From positions 65,674 through 129,673 of the forward strand of contig JADKCL010000068.1 in NCBI GenBank assembly GCA_016718825.1: a stretch of DNA of 64,000 nucleotides, given 5' to 3'. The stretch's first letter is position 1. Each line of letters starts with the position of its first letter. The notes under the pieces were generated by a model, which had not been told where the DNA came from, did not search any database, and saw only the letters and a list, made by a program, of their open reading frames with translations. The DNA is from Bacteroidota bacterium (lineage in GTDB: Bacteria; Bacteroidota; Bacteroidia; J057; JADKCL01). The position numbers and the translations under genes were made by a program. Of this stretch, positions 27,047 through 35,576 are shown piece by piece.

Positions 27047-28411
27047 TTACTTCCGCTTCACAAACTGCCCATACCCCTTTGCGACCTTCACTTCCCCGTC
27101 TTCAATGGCCACTTGCCCGCGCAGGAGGACCGTTTCCGTTTTTCCGGTGACTTTCCAGCCTTCGTAGGCGCTGTAGTCCACATGCATGTGATGGGAAGCC
27201 ACGCCCAACGTATGTTCCTTCTTCGGGTCGAAGATCACAATATCCGCATCCGAACCCGGTGCAATCGTGCCCTTTTTGGGGAACATGCCGAAGATCTTGG
27301 CGGCATTCGTGCTCGTCACCTCCACATATTTGTTCATCGAAATTTTTCCCGTGCGCACACCTTCGCTGAACAACAATTCCATACGGTGCTCAATCGCAGG
27401 GTGGCCATTCGGGATTTTGCTGAAGTCATGCAGGCCCATCTTTTTCTGTTCCCACATAAATGGGCAATGGTCGGTTCCCACCACTTGCACCAAACCTTGG
27501 TTCAGTCCGGCCCAAAGATTGACCTGATCCTTTTTTTGCCGCAGCGGCGGACTCATGACCCATTTTGCGCCTTCGAATCCACCTTCGTACAAGCCCGCAT
27601 CCAAGATCAAATATTGAATACAGGTTTCCACATGCACACGCTGATTGCGCAATGTGCTCCGCCTGACCGCATTGAGCGCGCCTTCGCAGGTCATGTGCAC
27701 AATATAGCCTTGGCAACCTGTATATTCCGCCATGTCTGTAAACCGTCCGCTTGCCTCGGCCTCCGTTACTTCCGGCTGACTCAAATAATGGTACAGCGGA
27801 CTCAAATGTCCCTGCGAACGGTGCTTGGCGATCAAGTGGTCGATCATATCACCATTGGTGGCATGGACGGTAACCAATCCGCCATTTTCCTTGACCACCC
27901 GCATCAACCCGACCATTTGTCCGTCGTCGATCATCAAGGCGCCTTTGTAGGCCATGAAGGTTTTGAAGCTCGTGATGCCTTCCTCCTTGATCATGCCTGG
28001 AATTTCCTTGGCCGTCTCATCGTTGAAATCCGTCACCGCCATGTGGAAACTGTAATCGCCAAAAGCGTTGCCATTGGAACGGCCCTGCCATTCCTCGAGC
28101 GCACTTCGGAAGGATTTTCCCTGCGTTTGCAAGACAAAATCGATCACCATCGTCGTGCCGCCATGCAATGCCGCCCGCGTACCCGTCTCGTAATTGTCGC
28201 TGCTGTACGTTCCCATAAACGGCATGTCGAGGTGCACATGCGGGTCAATTCCACCTGGAAATACGAATTTTCCTGTCGCATCAATGACGCGGTCCGCTGT
28301 ATAAGGCAGGTTTTGGCCGACCGCTACCACGGTTTCCCCTTCGATATAGACATCCCCGATGAAATTGTCGGTGGCAGTAAAAATATTCCCGTTCCGGATC
28401 AGAATTCCCAT
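27047..28411 (-). CDS. Dihydropyrimidinase (hydantoinase family)
   Basis: 454 aa from the ATG at 28411; the frame is open further upstream but that part is basic and unlike the family. The amidohydrolase metal motif H58-x-H60 is in GGIDPHVHLDMP and the carbamylated lysine is K150 (ITSFKTFMAYKG). Further metal ligands are in VTVHATNGD, YIVHMTCEGAL and GTDHCPF. It opens the ring of dihydrouracil or dihydrothymine to N-carbamoyl-beta-amino acids, the second step of reductive pyrimidine degradation, linking PreTA and the amidohydrolase encoded ~6 kb further on the same strand. The separation by four or five unrelated genes is odd for such a pathway. Confidence 0.92.
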   Translation of the reverse strand: MGILIRNGNIFTATDNFIGDVYIEGETVVAVGQNLPYTADRVIDATGKFVFPGGIDPHVHLDMPFMGTYSSDNYETGTRAALHGGTTMVIDFVLQTQGKSFRSALEEWQGRSNGNAFGDYSFHMAVTDFNDETAKEIPGMIKEEGITSFKTFMAYKGALMIDDGQMVGLMRVVKENGGLVTVHATNGDMIDHLIAKHRSQGHLSPLYHYLSQPEVTEAEASGRFTDMAEYTGCQGYIVHMTCEGALNAVRRSTLRNQRVHVETCIQYLILDAGLYEGGFEGAKWVMSPPLRQKKDQVNLWAGLNQGLVQVVGTDHCPFMWEQKKMGLHDFSKIPNGHPAIEHRMELLFSEGVRTGKISMNKYVEVTSTNAAKIFGMFPKKGTIAPGSDADIVIFDPKKEHTLGVASHHMHVDYSAYEGWKVTGKTETVLLRGQVAIEDGEVKVAKGYGQFVKRK

Positions 28412-28535
28412 GTTGTTCAGACTTTCTTGGGGTGAATATGGGGAGTTTTTTGATCGGATGCAATTGCGATGTCGATTTTTGGATGGTGCGGCGATGGGGT
28501 TGATGCTGCATGGGGAGCATCGTTCCAAAAGCACA

Positions 28536-28562
28536 AATGCCCCGGAACATCCGAGGCATTTG
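28536..28562 (-). terminator. Probable rho-independent terminator
   Basis: AAATGCCCCGG pairs with CCGAGGCATTT (one mismatch) around ACAT-like loop bases. Read on the minus strand the hairpin is followed by GTGCTTTTGG. It lies about 100 bp beyond the stop of the small gene at 28663-29019 and before the dihydropyrimidinase start. Confidence 0.5.
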
Positions 28563-28662
28563 GCTGGAATTTAGGTGGCGACTATCATGCCATCCCCTTG
28601 AAAAGAACGTGAACTTTGGACATTAACACTGTATGAACTTGCCTGAGGCAGGCAATTGGCGA

Positions 28663-29019
28663 TTATTTCACAACCATCGTAAAGGCTTTCGTATAGCCCT
28701 CGACGTTTACCCGAACGAAGTAGGCTCCCGCAGGAATTTCAGCAATCCGGAACTTCAAAACGTTGTTTCCCGGATTGAGCACAATTTGTTGCGACAATTG
28801 AAAACTGCCGTCTACGTTTTCGATATTTACCTCGGCTTCTGTGAAAGCCCTTGTTTCCACTTGCGTTTGGGCAAATCCACCATGATGTACCCGTTGGCAG
28901 CTGCGAAGCTCATTGGAACGCGATTTTCCAGGGTCTGCAACCTTTGCGAGCGCAGTGGATGCGCACAATACAAGGAGCAAAAGGCTCAGAAATTGGGATA
29001 ATCGAATCTTTCGTTTCAT
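28663..29019 (-). CDS. Very small secreted protein made of a signal peptide and a T9SS-like C-terminal domain
   Basis: 118 aa from the ATG at 29019. A signal peptide (FLSLLLLVLCASTALA) is followed by ~25 loosely conserved residues and then a ~65-residue beta-sandwich-like end, INIEN..GSFQLSQQIVLNPGNNVLKF, AEIPAGAYFVRVNVEGYTKAFTMVVK, which has the look of a type A sorting domain without the YPNP opening. There is no cargo domain between the two. It could be a stand-alone sorting-domain-like protein, a shortened remnant of a larger gene, or a small structural surface protein. Confidence 0.6.
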   Translation of the reverse strand: MKRKIRLSQFLSLLLLVLCASTALAKVADPGKSRSNELRSCQRVHHGGFAQTQVETRAFTEAEVNIENVDGSFQLSQQIVLNPGNNVLKFRIAEIPAGAYFVRVNVEGYTKAFTMVVK

Positions 29020-29205
29020 AATATTTACAAGATATATTGAGTGCTTGATCACGCTGCAAACTTAGGGCGGCGTATGAAATTGCAGGTCGATTTCTTCCTA
29101 ATTTTCTGTTAAATATTACGCTTCAATCGGCGGGTTTGTTGGTGGAATTACAGATTGAGTTTCCTGTTGGGTGCAACGGAAATGTTTGAAAATGAATTCA
29201 GAATA

Positions 29206-29434
29206 CAGCGGTAAATATTCGGGGCGGGGCTTGGTGTCTTCGTGTCTTCGTGGCCAGAATACAGCGGTAAATGTTCGGGGCGGGGCTTGGTGTCTTCGTG
29301 CCTTCGTGGCCAAAACTCAGCGGTAAATGTTCGGGGCGGGGCTTGGTGTCTTCGTGCCTTGGTGGCCAAAACTCAGCGGTAAATGTTCGGGGCGGGGCTT
29401 GGTGTCTTCGTGTCTTCGTGGCCAAAACTCAGCG
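29206..29434. repeat. Tandem repeat, four 56-bp units plus a partial
   Basis: Units begin CAGCGGTAAATGTTCGGGGC at 29206, 29262, 29318 and 29374, with a final CAGCG at 29430; spacing is exactly 56 bp. The unit contains a TTCGTGCCTTCGTGGCC segment that reappears as TGTCTTCGTGGC near 12675. Units differ at a few positions. It lies just beyond the 3' end of the minus-strand phosphoesterase gene. It is not a CRISPR array: the units abut without spacers. Confidence 0.9.
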
Positions 29435-29450
29435 CAAGATCAGAAGCCAA

Positions 29451-30344
29451 TTACCGCCCCGCCGGCACCATCATCTGGAACTCCTTCCACAATTCTTCAA
29501 ACAGCACCTTGTCGCTCGCCATCATCACCCGCTCCGCATCGTCCGTCAAATGCAATTCCGCGGCCTCTTCATACTGGAAAATGGACCATGCACCCGCATG
29601 ATATTCCAAAGCAGTCAAATTCTCCACCCAATCACCTGAATTCAAATAGACTACGCGTCCATTTTGTGTTTCCATCTCACGAATGACCGGCTGATGGATA
29701 TGCCCGCAAACCACAAATTCATGCCCGTGAAAAATCGCCATGTCAGCCACCGTCTCTTCAAAATTGCTGATATGACTGACAGCACCCTTCACCGAATTTT
29801 TAATTTTCTTCGAAAGACTGAATTTGCCGCGCCCCAATCTGACCATCAGATAGTTGACAGCACGGTTGAGCAGGATCAGCAAGTCATAGCCCGTCCCGCC
29901 AAGCTTCGCGAGCCATTTGCTATGCCGCATCGTCACATCAAAGACATCCCCATGAAAAAACCAGGCGCGATCCCCATTCTCAAATGTCTTGACATATTTA
30001 TTGCTCAGTTGAAAAGAACCCATCGTCATTCCCGCAAAGCGCCGCAACATTTCGTCGTGGTTGCCAGTCAAGTAGTGAACCGGAATCCCCGCTACGACCC
30101 AACCCAACAGGTGTTTCAAAACAGCCATGTGGCTATCCGGCCAATAACGTTTGCTGAATTGCCAGATGTCGATAATGTCCCCGTTGAGGATCACTTCCTT
30201 CGGCTCAATACTCTCCAAATACCGCAGCAATTCCGTCGCATGGCAACCATAAGTTCCAAGATGAACATCAGAAATGACGACCAAATCGACCCGGCGTTTT
30301 GTTGTGGTGGCTTCCTGTTCGTGATTTTTCATCTTGCTTTCCAT
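29451..30344 (-). CDS. LpxH-like calcineurin-type metallophosphoesterase
   Basis: 297 aa from the ATG at 30344 (another ATG at 30332). All five metallophosphoesterase motifs are seen: SDVHLG (D26, H28), NGDIIDIW (D56), TGNHDE (N95-H96-D97), FHGDVFD and CGHIHQP, with NSGDW near the end. The order and spacing resemble UDP-2,3-diacylglucosamine hydrolases (LpxH/LpxI-type step in lipid A synthesis), although the family also contains phosphoesterases with other substrates. Cytoplasmic or membrane-peripheral; no signal peptide. Monocistronic by context. A tandem repeat array directly follows its stop. Confidence 0.82.
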   Translation of the reverse strand: MESKMKNHEQEATTTKRRVDLVVISDVHLGTYGCHATELLRYLESIEPKEVILNGDIIDIWQFSKRYWPDSHMAVLKHLLGWVVAGIPVHYLTGNHDEMLRRFAGMTMGSFQLSNKYVKTFENGDRAWFFHGDVFDVTMRHSKWLAKLGGTGYDLLILLNRAVNYLMVRLGRGKFSLSKKIKNSVKGAVSHISNFEETVADMAIFHGHEFVVCGHIHQPVIREMETQNGRVVYLNSGDWVENLTALEYHAGAWSIFQYEEAAELHLTDDAERVMMASDKVLFEELWKEFQMMVPAGR

Positions 30345-30914
30345 ATTTTGGTGCAAAAGTAGCCTGATTCACCGCGACAGATAATAGGAAAACCCCGATT
30401 TGATGCAATGTTCATGATTTTGCAAGGCAGGATATTGCGTACGATGCTGTGTTTTTTCTCCTTGGGAATTTCATCTCAATTTTAGCAGCCTCTAGTTCCT
30501 GAGGTTCGCGGTCCAACCGGCGGGTACGTAGTTTTTGGGCTTTGTGATAAAATGCTTATCGGGATGATTGCCAGTAATACCCTGTTCAAATCAATTTCGC
30601 GTATTGTTCGACCCGCCTGCGACGGGTCGATTGGGAAGGAGGGCCATCGATTCTACAATGGTTTGACCCTGGGGTCGACCCCAGAGGGGTCAAACCTTTA
30701 TAGAAGAAGATTTCCCCTGAAGTAACGACCCCAGCGGGGTCGAACATTTTGAACTTGCAAAGTTGCCGATAAGGATATTGTGACAACGATCCTAAACCCA
30801 ACATGAATCTCCGACAAAGCTTTCTGCACGCTTTGGAGCAGAAGGCTGAAATAATCGGCTTGCAACGCAACAACCTTGCTGAAAAATAAGTTCTCCACTG
30901 CAAAAGCAACAAGA
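30345..30914. other. Gene-free gap with three GACCC hairpins
   Basis: No gene is supported. The right half holds a cluster of GACCC-type inverted repeats (30608-30744), described separately, ahead of the Crp/Fnr gene. The left half (30360-30600) shows nothing recognisable apart from the presumed divergent promoters. Confidence 0.6.
30608..30744. repeat. Cluster of three GACCC/GGGTC hairpins
   Basis: Hairpin A at about 30608-30630 (TCGACCCG ... CGGGTCGA). Hairpin B at about 30659-30697 (GGTTTGACCC-TGGGGT with ACCCCAGAGGGGTCAAACC, 3-nt bulge). Hairpin C at 30727-30744 (CGACCCC-AGC-GGGGTCG). All share a GACCC(C) stem, suggesting copies of one REP-like element. They lie in the 5' leader region of the Crp/Fnr regulator. 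Confidence 0.7.
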
Positions 30915-31493
30915 ATGGAGCAGCTTGCCCATGTGATTCGACAAATGATTCAGATTTCCGAGTCGGAAATGGCTGAATTGTTGGGCTTTTGCAGGCCGGC
31001 GTCCTTTCACAACAAGGCCATTCTGAGCAAGCCGGATCAGGTGCCACAGGAGATTTTTTTCATCAATAAAGGCTTGCTCCGTGTGATCGTCACTGACGTG
31101 GAGGGTACAGACCATTCGATGCACTTCACGCTGGAAAACCAATTCATTGCCGATTACAGCGCCTTCATTTTGAAGCAGCCTTCCCTCCAAACACTGCAGG
31201 CGCTTGAACCCATGGAAGTGATCATCATGCCGCGTGTTGCCATCGATTGGGGCTATGCCAACCTCCAACAAGGTGACAAACTCGGCCGCCTGATCGCCGA
31301 ATACTATTTCATTTACCAAGACCACCGCATTCGAAATCTCTATGCACGCACGCCCATGGAACGCTACGAAGCGCTTGGACAGGTGTTTCCCAACATTCAG
31401 AACCGCGTGCCGCAACACATGATCGCCTCCTATTTGGGTATCACCCCCGTCCATTTGAGCCGCTTGAAGAAGGCCGATCGCCAAAAAATCTAA
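30915..31493 (+). CDS. Crp/Fnr-family transcription regulator
   Basis: 192 aa from the ATG at 30915 (MEQLAHVIRQMI). Residues ~10-130 form a cyclic-nucleotide-binding-type beta-roll (PQEIFFINKGLLRVIV, HSMHFTLENQFIADYSAF), but the phosphate-binding RxS/T residues of true cAMP receptors are not evident, so the effector is unknown. Residues ~155-190 hold the winged-helix recognition part (VPQHMIASYLGITPVHLSRLKK), typical of Bacteroidota Crp/Fnr proteins. The next gene begins 59 bp downstream on the same strand, so the regulator and the SDR enzyme probably form a unit. GACCC hairpins lie upstream. Confidence 0.85.
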   Translation: MEQLAHVIRQMIQISESEMAELLGFCRPASFHNKAILSKPDQVPQEIFFINKGLLRVIVTDVEGTDHSMHFTLENQFIADYSAFILKQPSLQTLQALEPMEVIIMPRVAIDWGYANLQQGDKLGRLIAEYYFIYQDHRIRNLYARTPMERYEALGQVFPNIQNRVPQHMIASYLGITPVHLSRLKKADRQKI

Positions 31494-31552
31494 ACATTTG
31501 TTATCGTCTCGAAGGTATTCCGCCTGCGAAATTTGCGGTAAAAGGAAAAACC

Positions 31553-32368
31553 ATGAGATTTTCGATTGCGCTAAAATCACGCCTCAAGACAAAATACGGT
31601 CCTTGGGCCGTTGTGACAGGTGCTTCCTCCGGCATCGGTGAAGAGCTCGCCACGCGCCTCGCCGAGGCTGGATTACATGTTGTGCTCCATGGTCGCCGGC
31701 AGGAAGCCTTGGAAAAGCACGCTGCGGATTTGCGACAGCGCTACAAGGTGGAAACCCTTGTCGTGGCTGCCGATTTGGCCGAAAGGGAGGGCGTTCAAAC
31801 CTTGATCGCAGCCACGGCAGGTTTGCAGGTGGGTTTGTTGGTCGCCTCTGCGGGATTCGGAACCTCGGGATCGTTTGTGGCGAGCAAGTTGGAGGATGAA
31901 CTCGAAATGCTGCGGGTGAATTGTGAGGCGTTGATGGTATTGACCCATCATTTTGCAGGATTGTTCGCGCAGCAAAAAAGGGGCGGTATCATCTTGATGG
32001 CCTCCTTGGTGGGCTTTCAAGGTACGCCATTTGCCGCACACTATGCCGCCACCAAGGCCTATGTGCAGTCCTTCGCCGAGGCGCTTTTTGTCGAATTTCG
32101 TCCGCTTGGGGTAGACGTCTTGGCCGCTGCGCCGGGGCCAGTGAGTTCGGGATTCGAGCAGCGGGCCAATATGCGCGTGGGTGGGGCATTGCAACCCGCC
32201 CAAATTGGTATCCCAATCCTGAAGGCCCTTGGCCGAAAAGGAACGGTGCTCCCTGGGTTTTTGACCAAGTTTTTGGTGGCTTCCCTTCGAACGGTTCCCC
32301 GTTGGGCGAAAGTACGTATCATGAAGCGCGTCATGGGAGGAATGACCAAGCACCAACGGACAGTCTAA
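31553..32368 (+). CDS. Short-chain dehydrogenase/reductase
   Basis: 271 aa, classical SDR. The cofactor loop TGASSGIG is near residue 22-29 and HGRRQ after beta-2 suggests NADP(H) preference. The catalytic serine is in IILMASLVGF and the YxxxK motif is YAATKAY. NCEALMV replaces the common NxxG motif. The C-terminal part (FLTKFLVASLRTVPRWAKVRIMKRVMG) is hydrophobic and basic, as in membrane-associated SDRs of the 17-beta-HSD/DltE-like group. Substrate unknown. An AAAGGA ribosome-binding site lies 5-10 nt before the ATG. Likely co-transcribed with the Crp/Fnr gene. Confidence 0.88.
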   Translation: MRFSIALKSRLKTKYGPWAVVTGASSGIGEELATRLAEAGLHVVLHGRRQEALEKHAADLRQRYKVETLVVAADLAEREGVQTLIAATAGLQVGLLVASAGFGTSGSFVASKLEDELEMLRVNCEALMVLTHHFAGLFAQQKRGGIILMASLVGFQGTPFAAHYAATKAYVQSFAEALFVEFRPLGVDVLAAAPGPVSSGFEQRANMRVGGALQPAQIGIPILKALGRKGTVLPGFLTKFLVASLRTVPRWAKVRIMKRVMGGMTKHQRTV

Positions 32369-32398
32369 GGATAGGGTGGTGTTTGCGAATATGAAGGA

Positions 32399-32950
32399 TC
32401 AATCCACCTGGACCAACCATTCAACGGCAGGAAATTGCGCAGCCGACTGCCCAAGCATCCCCAAGTTGGCGTTGCAAGGCGTCGGTTTTTGAAGAAATCC
32501 CAATTCGCCAGACCCATCTGCCGAACGTCCGTAACTCTTGTCAGCGGTTTGCGCATCAAAATAGACGGAATCAATGACCGCACCTTCAGGACCCGTCAAT
32601 GCAAGAAATTCCCCCGCTGCCGCGAGCCTGAAATTCGCATGGGTCAGCCCCTCCAATTGATCTTCGTCACACCATATCAGCAGGTAGCCCTGCGGCGGAA
32701 CGATCAAGCTTTGCTTCCCACGTGATTTGAACTTGAATTTTTGCAGATTTTCCACGTCATCCGACAGCGAATAGCCATTCAGACAAACCGCACTGTCACC
32801 GGCATTGTAGATTTCGATCCAGTCGTCAAAGCTCCCGCATCCATCTGCCAAAACCGATTCGTTCACAGCCATGAATTCGTTGATCCGCAGCTGCCCATGC
32901 ACCGAGGCACCCAAGGCAATTCCAAAAACAAGCAACATGAGACCTTTCAT
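32399..32950 (-). CDS. Secreted lamin-tail-domain (LTD) protein
   Basis: 183 aa. The signal peptide MKGLMLLVFGIALGASVHG is followed by a single LTD fold: LRINEFMAVNESVLADGCGSFDDWIEIYNAGDSAVCLNGYSLSDD, then LIVPPQGYLLIWCDED and FLALTGPEGAVIDSVYF. Such Ig-like domains in bacteria sit on secreted nucleases and surface proteins and often bind or position cargo; here it stands alone. No T9SS sorting domain is visible at the C-terminus (ends VEWLVQVD), which is unusual next to the other secreted proteins and may mean the gene is shortened. It is convergent with the SDR gene. Confidence 0.8.
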   Translation of the reverse strand: MKGLMLLVFGIALGASVHGQLRINEFMAVNESVLADGCGSFDDWIEIYNAGDSAVCLNGYSLSDDVENLQKFKFKSRGKQSLIVPPQGYLLIWCDEDQLEGLTHANFRLAAAGEFLALTGPEGAVIDSVYFDAQTADKSYGRSADGSGELGFLQKPTPCNANLGMLGQSAAQFPAVEWLVQVD

Positions 32951-33190
32951 CGTATAATTCTTTGCGGGTAACAGACAGGCATTGAAGCGAATGCGCCAAT
33001 TGCACGCAAGCTACGGCCGCAGTGTGAACTGAATCTGAAGTTTGGGTGAAGATTGGGGGATTTCGTCCGAATCTTTCGGGTTGGATTCTATAGGTGGTGA
33101 CGGGTTGTATCCATCAGCCTCGCCAGGTCGAGGCAAAATAGGCTTCTTCCTATTCCACGGAGAAAAATACAGCTGAACCACATCACCGCG

Positions 33191-33267
33191 ACCTTTACCG
33201 CTTAGTGGCGCATAACCACCCGAGGATACAAATATGCGCCAACCAACTGCGGCGCGAAAACAAAACC
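33191..33267. repeat. Dispersed ~75-bp repeat (copy 1)
   Basis: The segment ACCTTTACCGCTTAGTGGCG and following bases matches 35883-35959 along its length with scattered differences (CGCTTAGTGGC/CGCCTAGTGGC; ACAAATA; GCGCCA; CTGCGGC; CGAAAACAAA). A third, partial copy (GGTTACAAATAGGAGCCA) is near 40985. Confidence 0.7.
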
Positions 33268-33578
33268 AAACGGAAAGGCAACCGGCCACCCCTCTCCAAC
33301 GCCTTCAAAGTCTCTGACAAAGAAGGCGATGGGGAGGGAAGGGGAGAGGCGGCAAAAATGGCGGCAAGCCGCAAAAAAAAACATGCCACCTAGAATTCAA
33401 CCCAAGGCCTGATTCTGTAAATTAGCTTCGCAGATCTAAAGATTCTGCTCAAAATTCAACCCGCGGTGGGATTGGCTGCTCCGATTTTCAATTCTGAGAA
33501 ACGTGAGTTCAGCGAAGCTAATTCTGAAAATTAGCTTCGCTGATCTAAAGATTCTGAAAATTCTGCTCAAAATTGACG
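33268..33578. repeat. Gap with three dispersed-repeat copies
   Basis: Two short-form copies of the ATTAGCTTCGC... block (33421-33447, one mismatch; 33530-33556, exact) flank an inverted long-form copy (33475-33526). The copies are in opposite orientations, forming a local mosaic behind the DUF4157 gene. No gene is supported here. Confidence 0.75.
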
Positions 33579-35576
33579 CTAATTAAGCCCTGGAATATAA
33601 TGCCCATCGGCATTGCCATCATCTTCAGGTTGTACCACGAGCCCCATCTTCAATTGCCTGCCTTTGTTGCCAATCGTCTTCGACATAATGAACTTACCCG
33701 CATACGTAAACATATCCAAGTGGATCGTGATATCCACGCCAAGCAAGCCGAGCGCATCCACAACTGCCTGAATCGATTGGTCATCCAAATATTCATTGAA
33801 AGTGACATTGGCACTGGTTGCGGCACGTCGTACGACAGATTCATCCAATCCATAAAATCGAATCAGATTGTCCCAAAAACAAGGCCCATTGGAGCGTATT
33901 AGATGATGAGAAATATTGTACAGCGTACCATTGATCTGATAGTAGTCGTCCTCGTTCAATTCGACCTTTTTGTACTCTTTTTGATGTCGCTTGAGCTTGC
34001 GTTTCTTCTTGAACTCATTGTCCTTCGTAGTTCCCAGCTCTTCTTCAGAATCCAAATCCCCCTCGCGCAAAGGGGACATTCCACCAAGAATCAAACGATC
34101 ATCTTTTGTGATCGACTTCAACGGGTGATCGCCGAGTAGAATTTCTCTAATTCTCTCCACCTGCTCCCTCCCTTTTTGGGCGCTAGCGACGAATTTGAAC
34201 AATTTGGGAATATCCTCCAGGCTGATCGCTCCGCGCGTCACTTGCCTGAGCAAAGCCCGGAAGATTTTGACAGCACCATGCTTCCGCCATTGTTCGCCGA
34301 GATAAACTGCACCCATCAGCATCGCAGCAGCCCGCAGCGCAGTAGGATTCTTGAGCATTTCCGCTTTTGCATCGAGCAACACCTCTGCCACTTCTTTTTC
34401 ACTGAGTCCCGACTTCATCAGTGCCTTGAACATTGAGGAGTAAGTCGTATCGAGACTCGTTTTGGGATACTGCTGCAAATTCGTCGTGATATAGGGTGCA
34501 TTCCGGTTGTGCTTGACGTTGAATTTCCCAAATTCATTCGACCTTTCCTGAAATTGCTGATCAGGATTCCAATCTGAATACAGCTTGATCATGCTACCAT
34601 ACTGCTGAGGAGTGGATTCGATTTCGTCATTCGACTCAGAAGATTCCTCCATCCGATCTTCCTTTTCCTCGATCATCGGGGTGTAAGAAGAACCGGTGGA
34701 TGGGCCGCGCATTCCTACCGTAGGCCGAATACGCTCGTCCTCATGGTCATAAATCGTGAGATTTTTTCCTTCACGCGTGGTAAATACCCAGCCGTGCTTG
34801 GTTATTTTCGTAAGGTTGGCAACCGTCCACTTTTGGCCATCGAATACTTGGAATTCGCCATTGACTTCAGACCAGCCCGGCTTGTAACATTGGACTACCG
34901 CTGTCTTCAATTGAGCAGCCGACGAGGAAGATTGCCCTGAATGATCCAAGGGTGAATCCTTCTCAGAACTTAAATCCACGCGCATTTGGGCCGCTTTGGC
35001 ACCCATGACATCTGCTTCCTGCTCCAAACCGACATCATCATTGACCGGTTTCCCACCTGCTTCAGTCGTGGGCTTGACCCGACCTTGACGTTGCTGCACC
35101 ACGTGCCACGCTTCATGAGCAAGATGCTGTTCTTGTCCGGAACCCAAATGAATATCGTTCCCTTGGGCAAATGCAGCAGCTTGGAGTTGCGCAGGCGCAC
35201 TCGAATTGTAATGCACATTCACATCATCCAGTGCCATTCCCGAAAGCCCCTCAATCCCAGCCTTCAATTGCGCGGGGAGCCCCGAACGGTTTTCCTTGTT
35301 CTGAAGGGCGCCGCGGGAAAATTCTGTAGCCTTTTCCTTCAATTGCGCCGATTGCTTCACTTGAGGGCTGTGATTGGCAGCAAGTTGCAAAGTCCGCAAT
35401 TGATGCACCTGCGCACTAGCGTCAGCCGCCACCTGCAATTGCCGCAATTGACCGGAATCCGGACCCTCGGATGAACCTTCGACCAAAGAGTTCGTCAAAG
35501 TTCCTTCCTTTTCCCCTGCCTCAAAAGGCTTCTTCTGAGCCACGTTGTGGCTTTCATGTACTTCGTTGGTTTTCAT
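33579..35576 (-). CDS. DUF4157 (eCIS-core-type) protein with a candidate C-terminal OTU-like protease domain
   Basis: 665 aa from the ATG at 35576. Residues ~95-200 are a textbook DUF4157 domain: LPAQLKAGIEGLSGMALDDV, VHYNSSAPAQLQA, QGNDIHLG, then HEAWH (H154-E155, H158) as a zinc-peptidase motif and a later LEQEAD glutamate. DUF4157 proteins are known as substrates or effectors tied to extracellular contractile injection systems and other polymorphic toxins. The N-terminal ~90 residues are glutamine-rich and repetitive (RQLQVAADASAQ / RTLQLAANHSPQ). The last ~105 residues contain a C566 (NGPCFWDNL) ... H659 (DGHYIPG) pair with a middle IQAVVDALG helix, resembling OTU-type cysteine proteases; this is inference. 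No signal peptide, and no injection-system genes in the window. Confidence 0.82.
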   Translation of the reverse strand: MKTNEVHESHNVAQKKPFEAGEKEGTLTNSLVEGSSEGPDSGQLRQLQVAADASAQVHQLRTLQLAANHSPQVKQSAQLKEKATEFSRGALQNKENRSGLPAQLKAGIEGLSGMALDDVNVHYNSSAPAQLQAAAFAQGNDIHLGSGQEQHLAHEAWHVVQQRQGRVKPTTEAGGKPVNDDVGLEQEADVMGAKAAQMRVDLSSEKDSPLDHSGQSSSSAAQLKTAVVQCYKPGWSEVNGEFQVFDGQKWTVANLTKITKHGWVFTTREGKNLTIYDHEDERIRPTVGMRGPSTGSSYTPMIEEKEDRMEESSESNDEIESTPQQYGSMIKLYSDWNPDQQFQERSNEFGKFNVKHNRNAPYITTNLQQYPKTSLDTTYSSMFKALMKSGLSEKEVAEVLLDAKAEMLKNPTALRAAAMLMGAVYLGEQWRKHGAVKIFRALLRQVTRGAISLEDIPKLFKFVASAQKGREQVERIREILLGDHPLKSITKDDRLILGGMSPLREGDLDSEEELGTTKDNEFKKKRKLKRHQKEYKKVELNEDDYYQINGTLYNISHHLIRSNGPCFWDNLIRFYGLDESVVRRAATSANVTFNEYLDDQSIQAVVDALGLLGVDITIHLDMFTYAGKFIMSKTIGNKGRQLKMGLVVQPEDDGNADGHYIPGLN

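Noticed and set aside
27029..28435. Long plus-strand open frame across the dihydropyrimidinase gene
   Set aside because: Shadow of an unmistakable amidohydrolase on the minus strand.
29116..29430. Several short frames encoding repeated ATKARRHQAPPRTF-like peptides
   Set aside because: They are translations of the 56-bp tandem repeat; the unit length is not a multiple of three and no start site is visible.
29206..29434. CRISPR array
   Set aside because: Units are directly adjacent with no unique spacers, and no cas genes are present.
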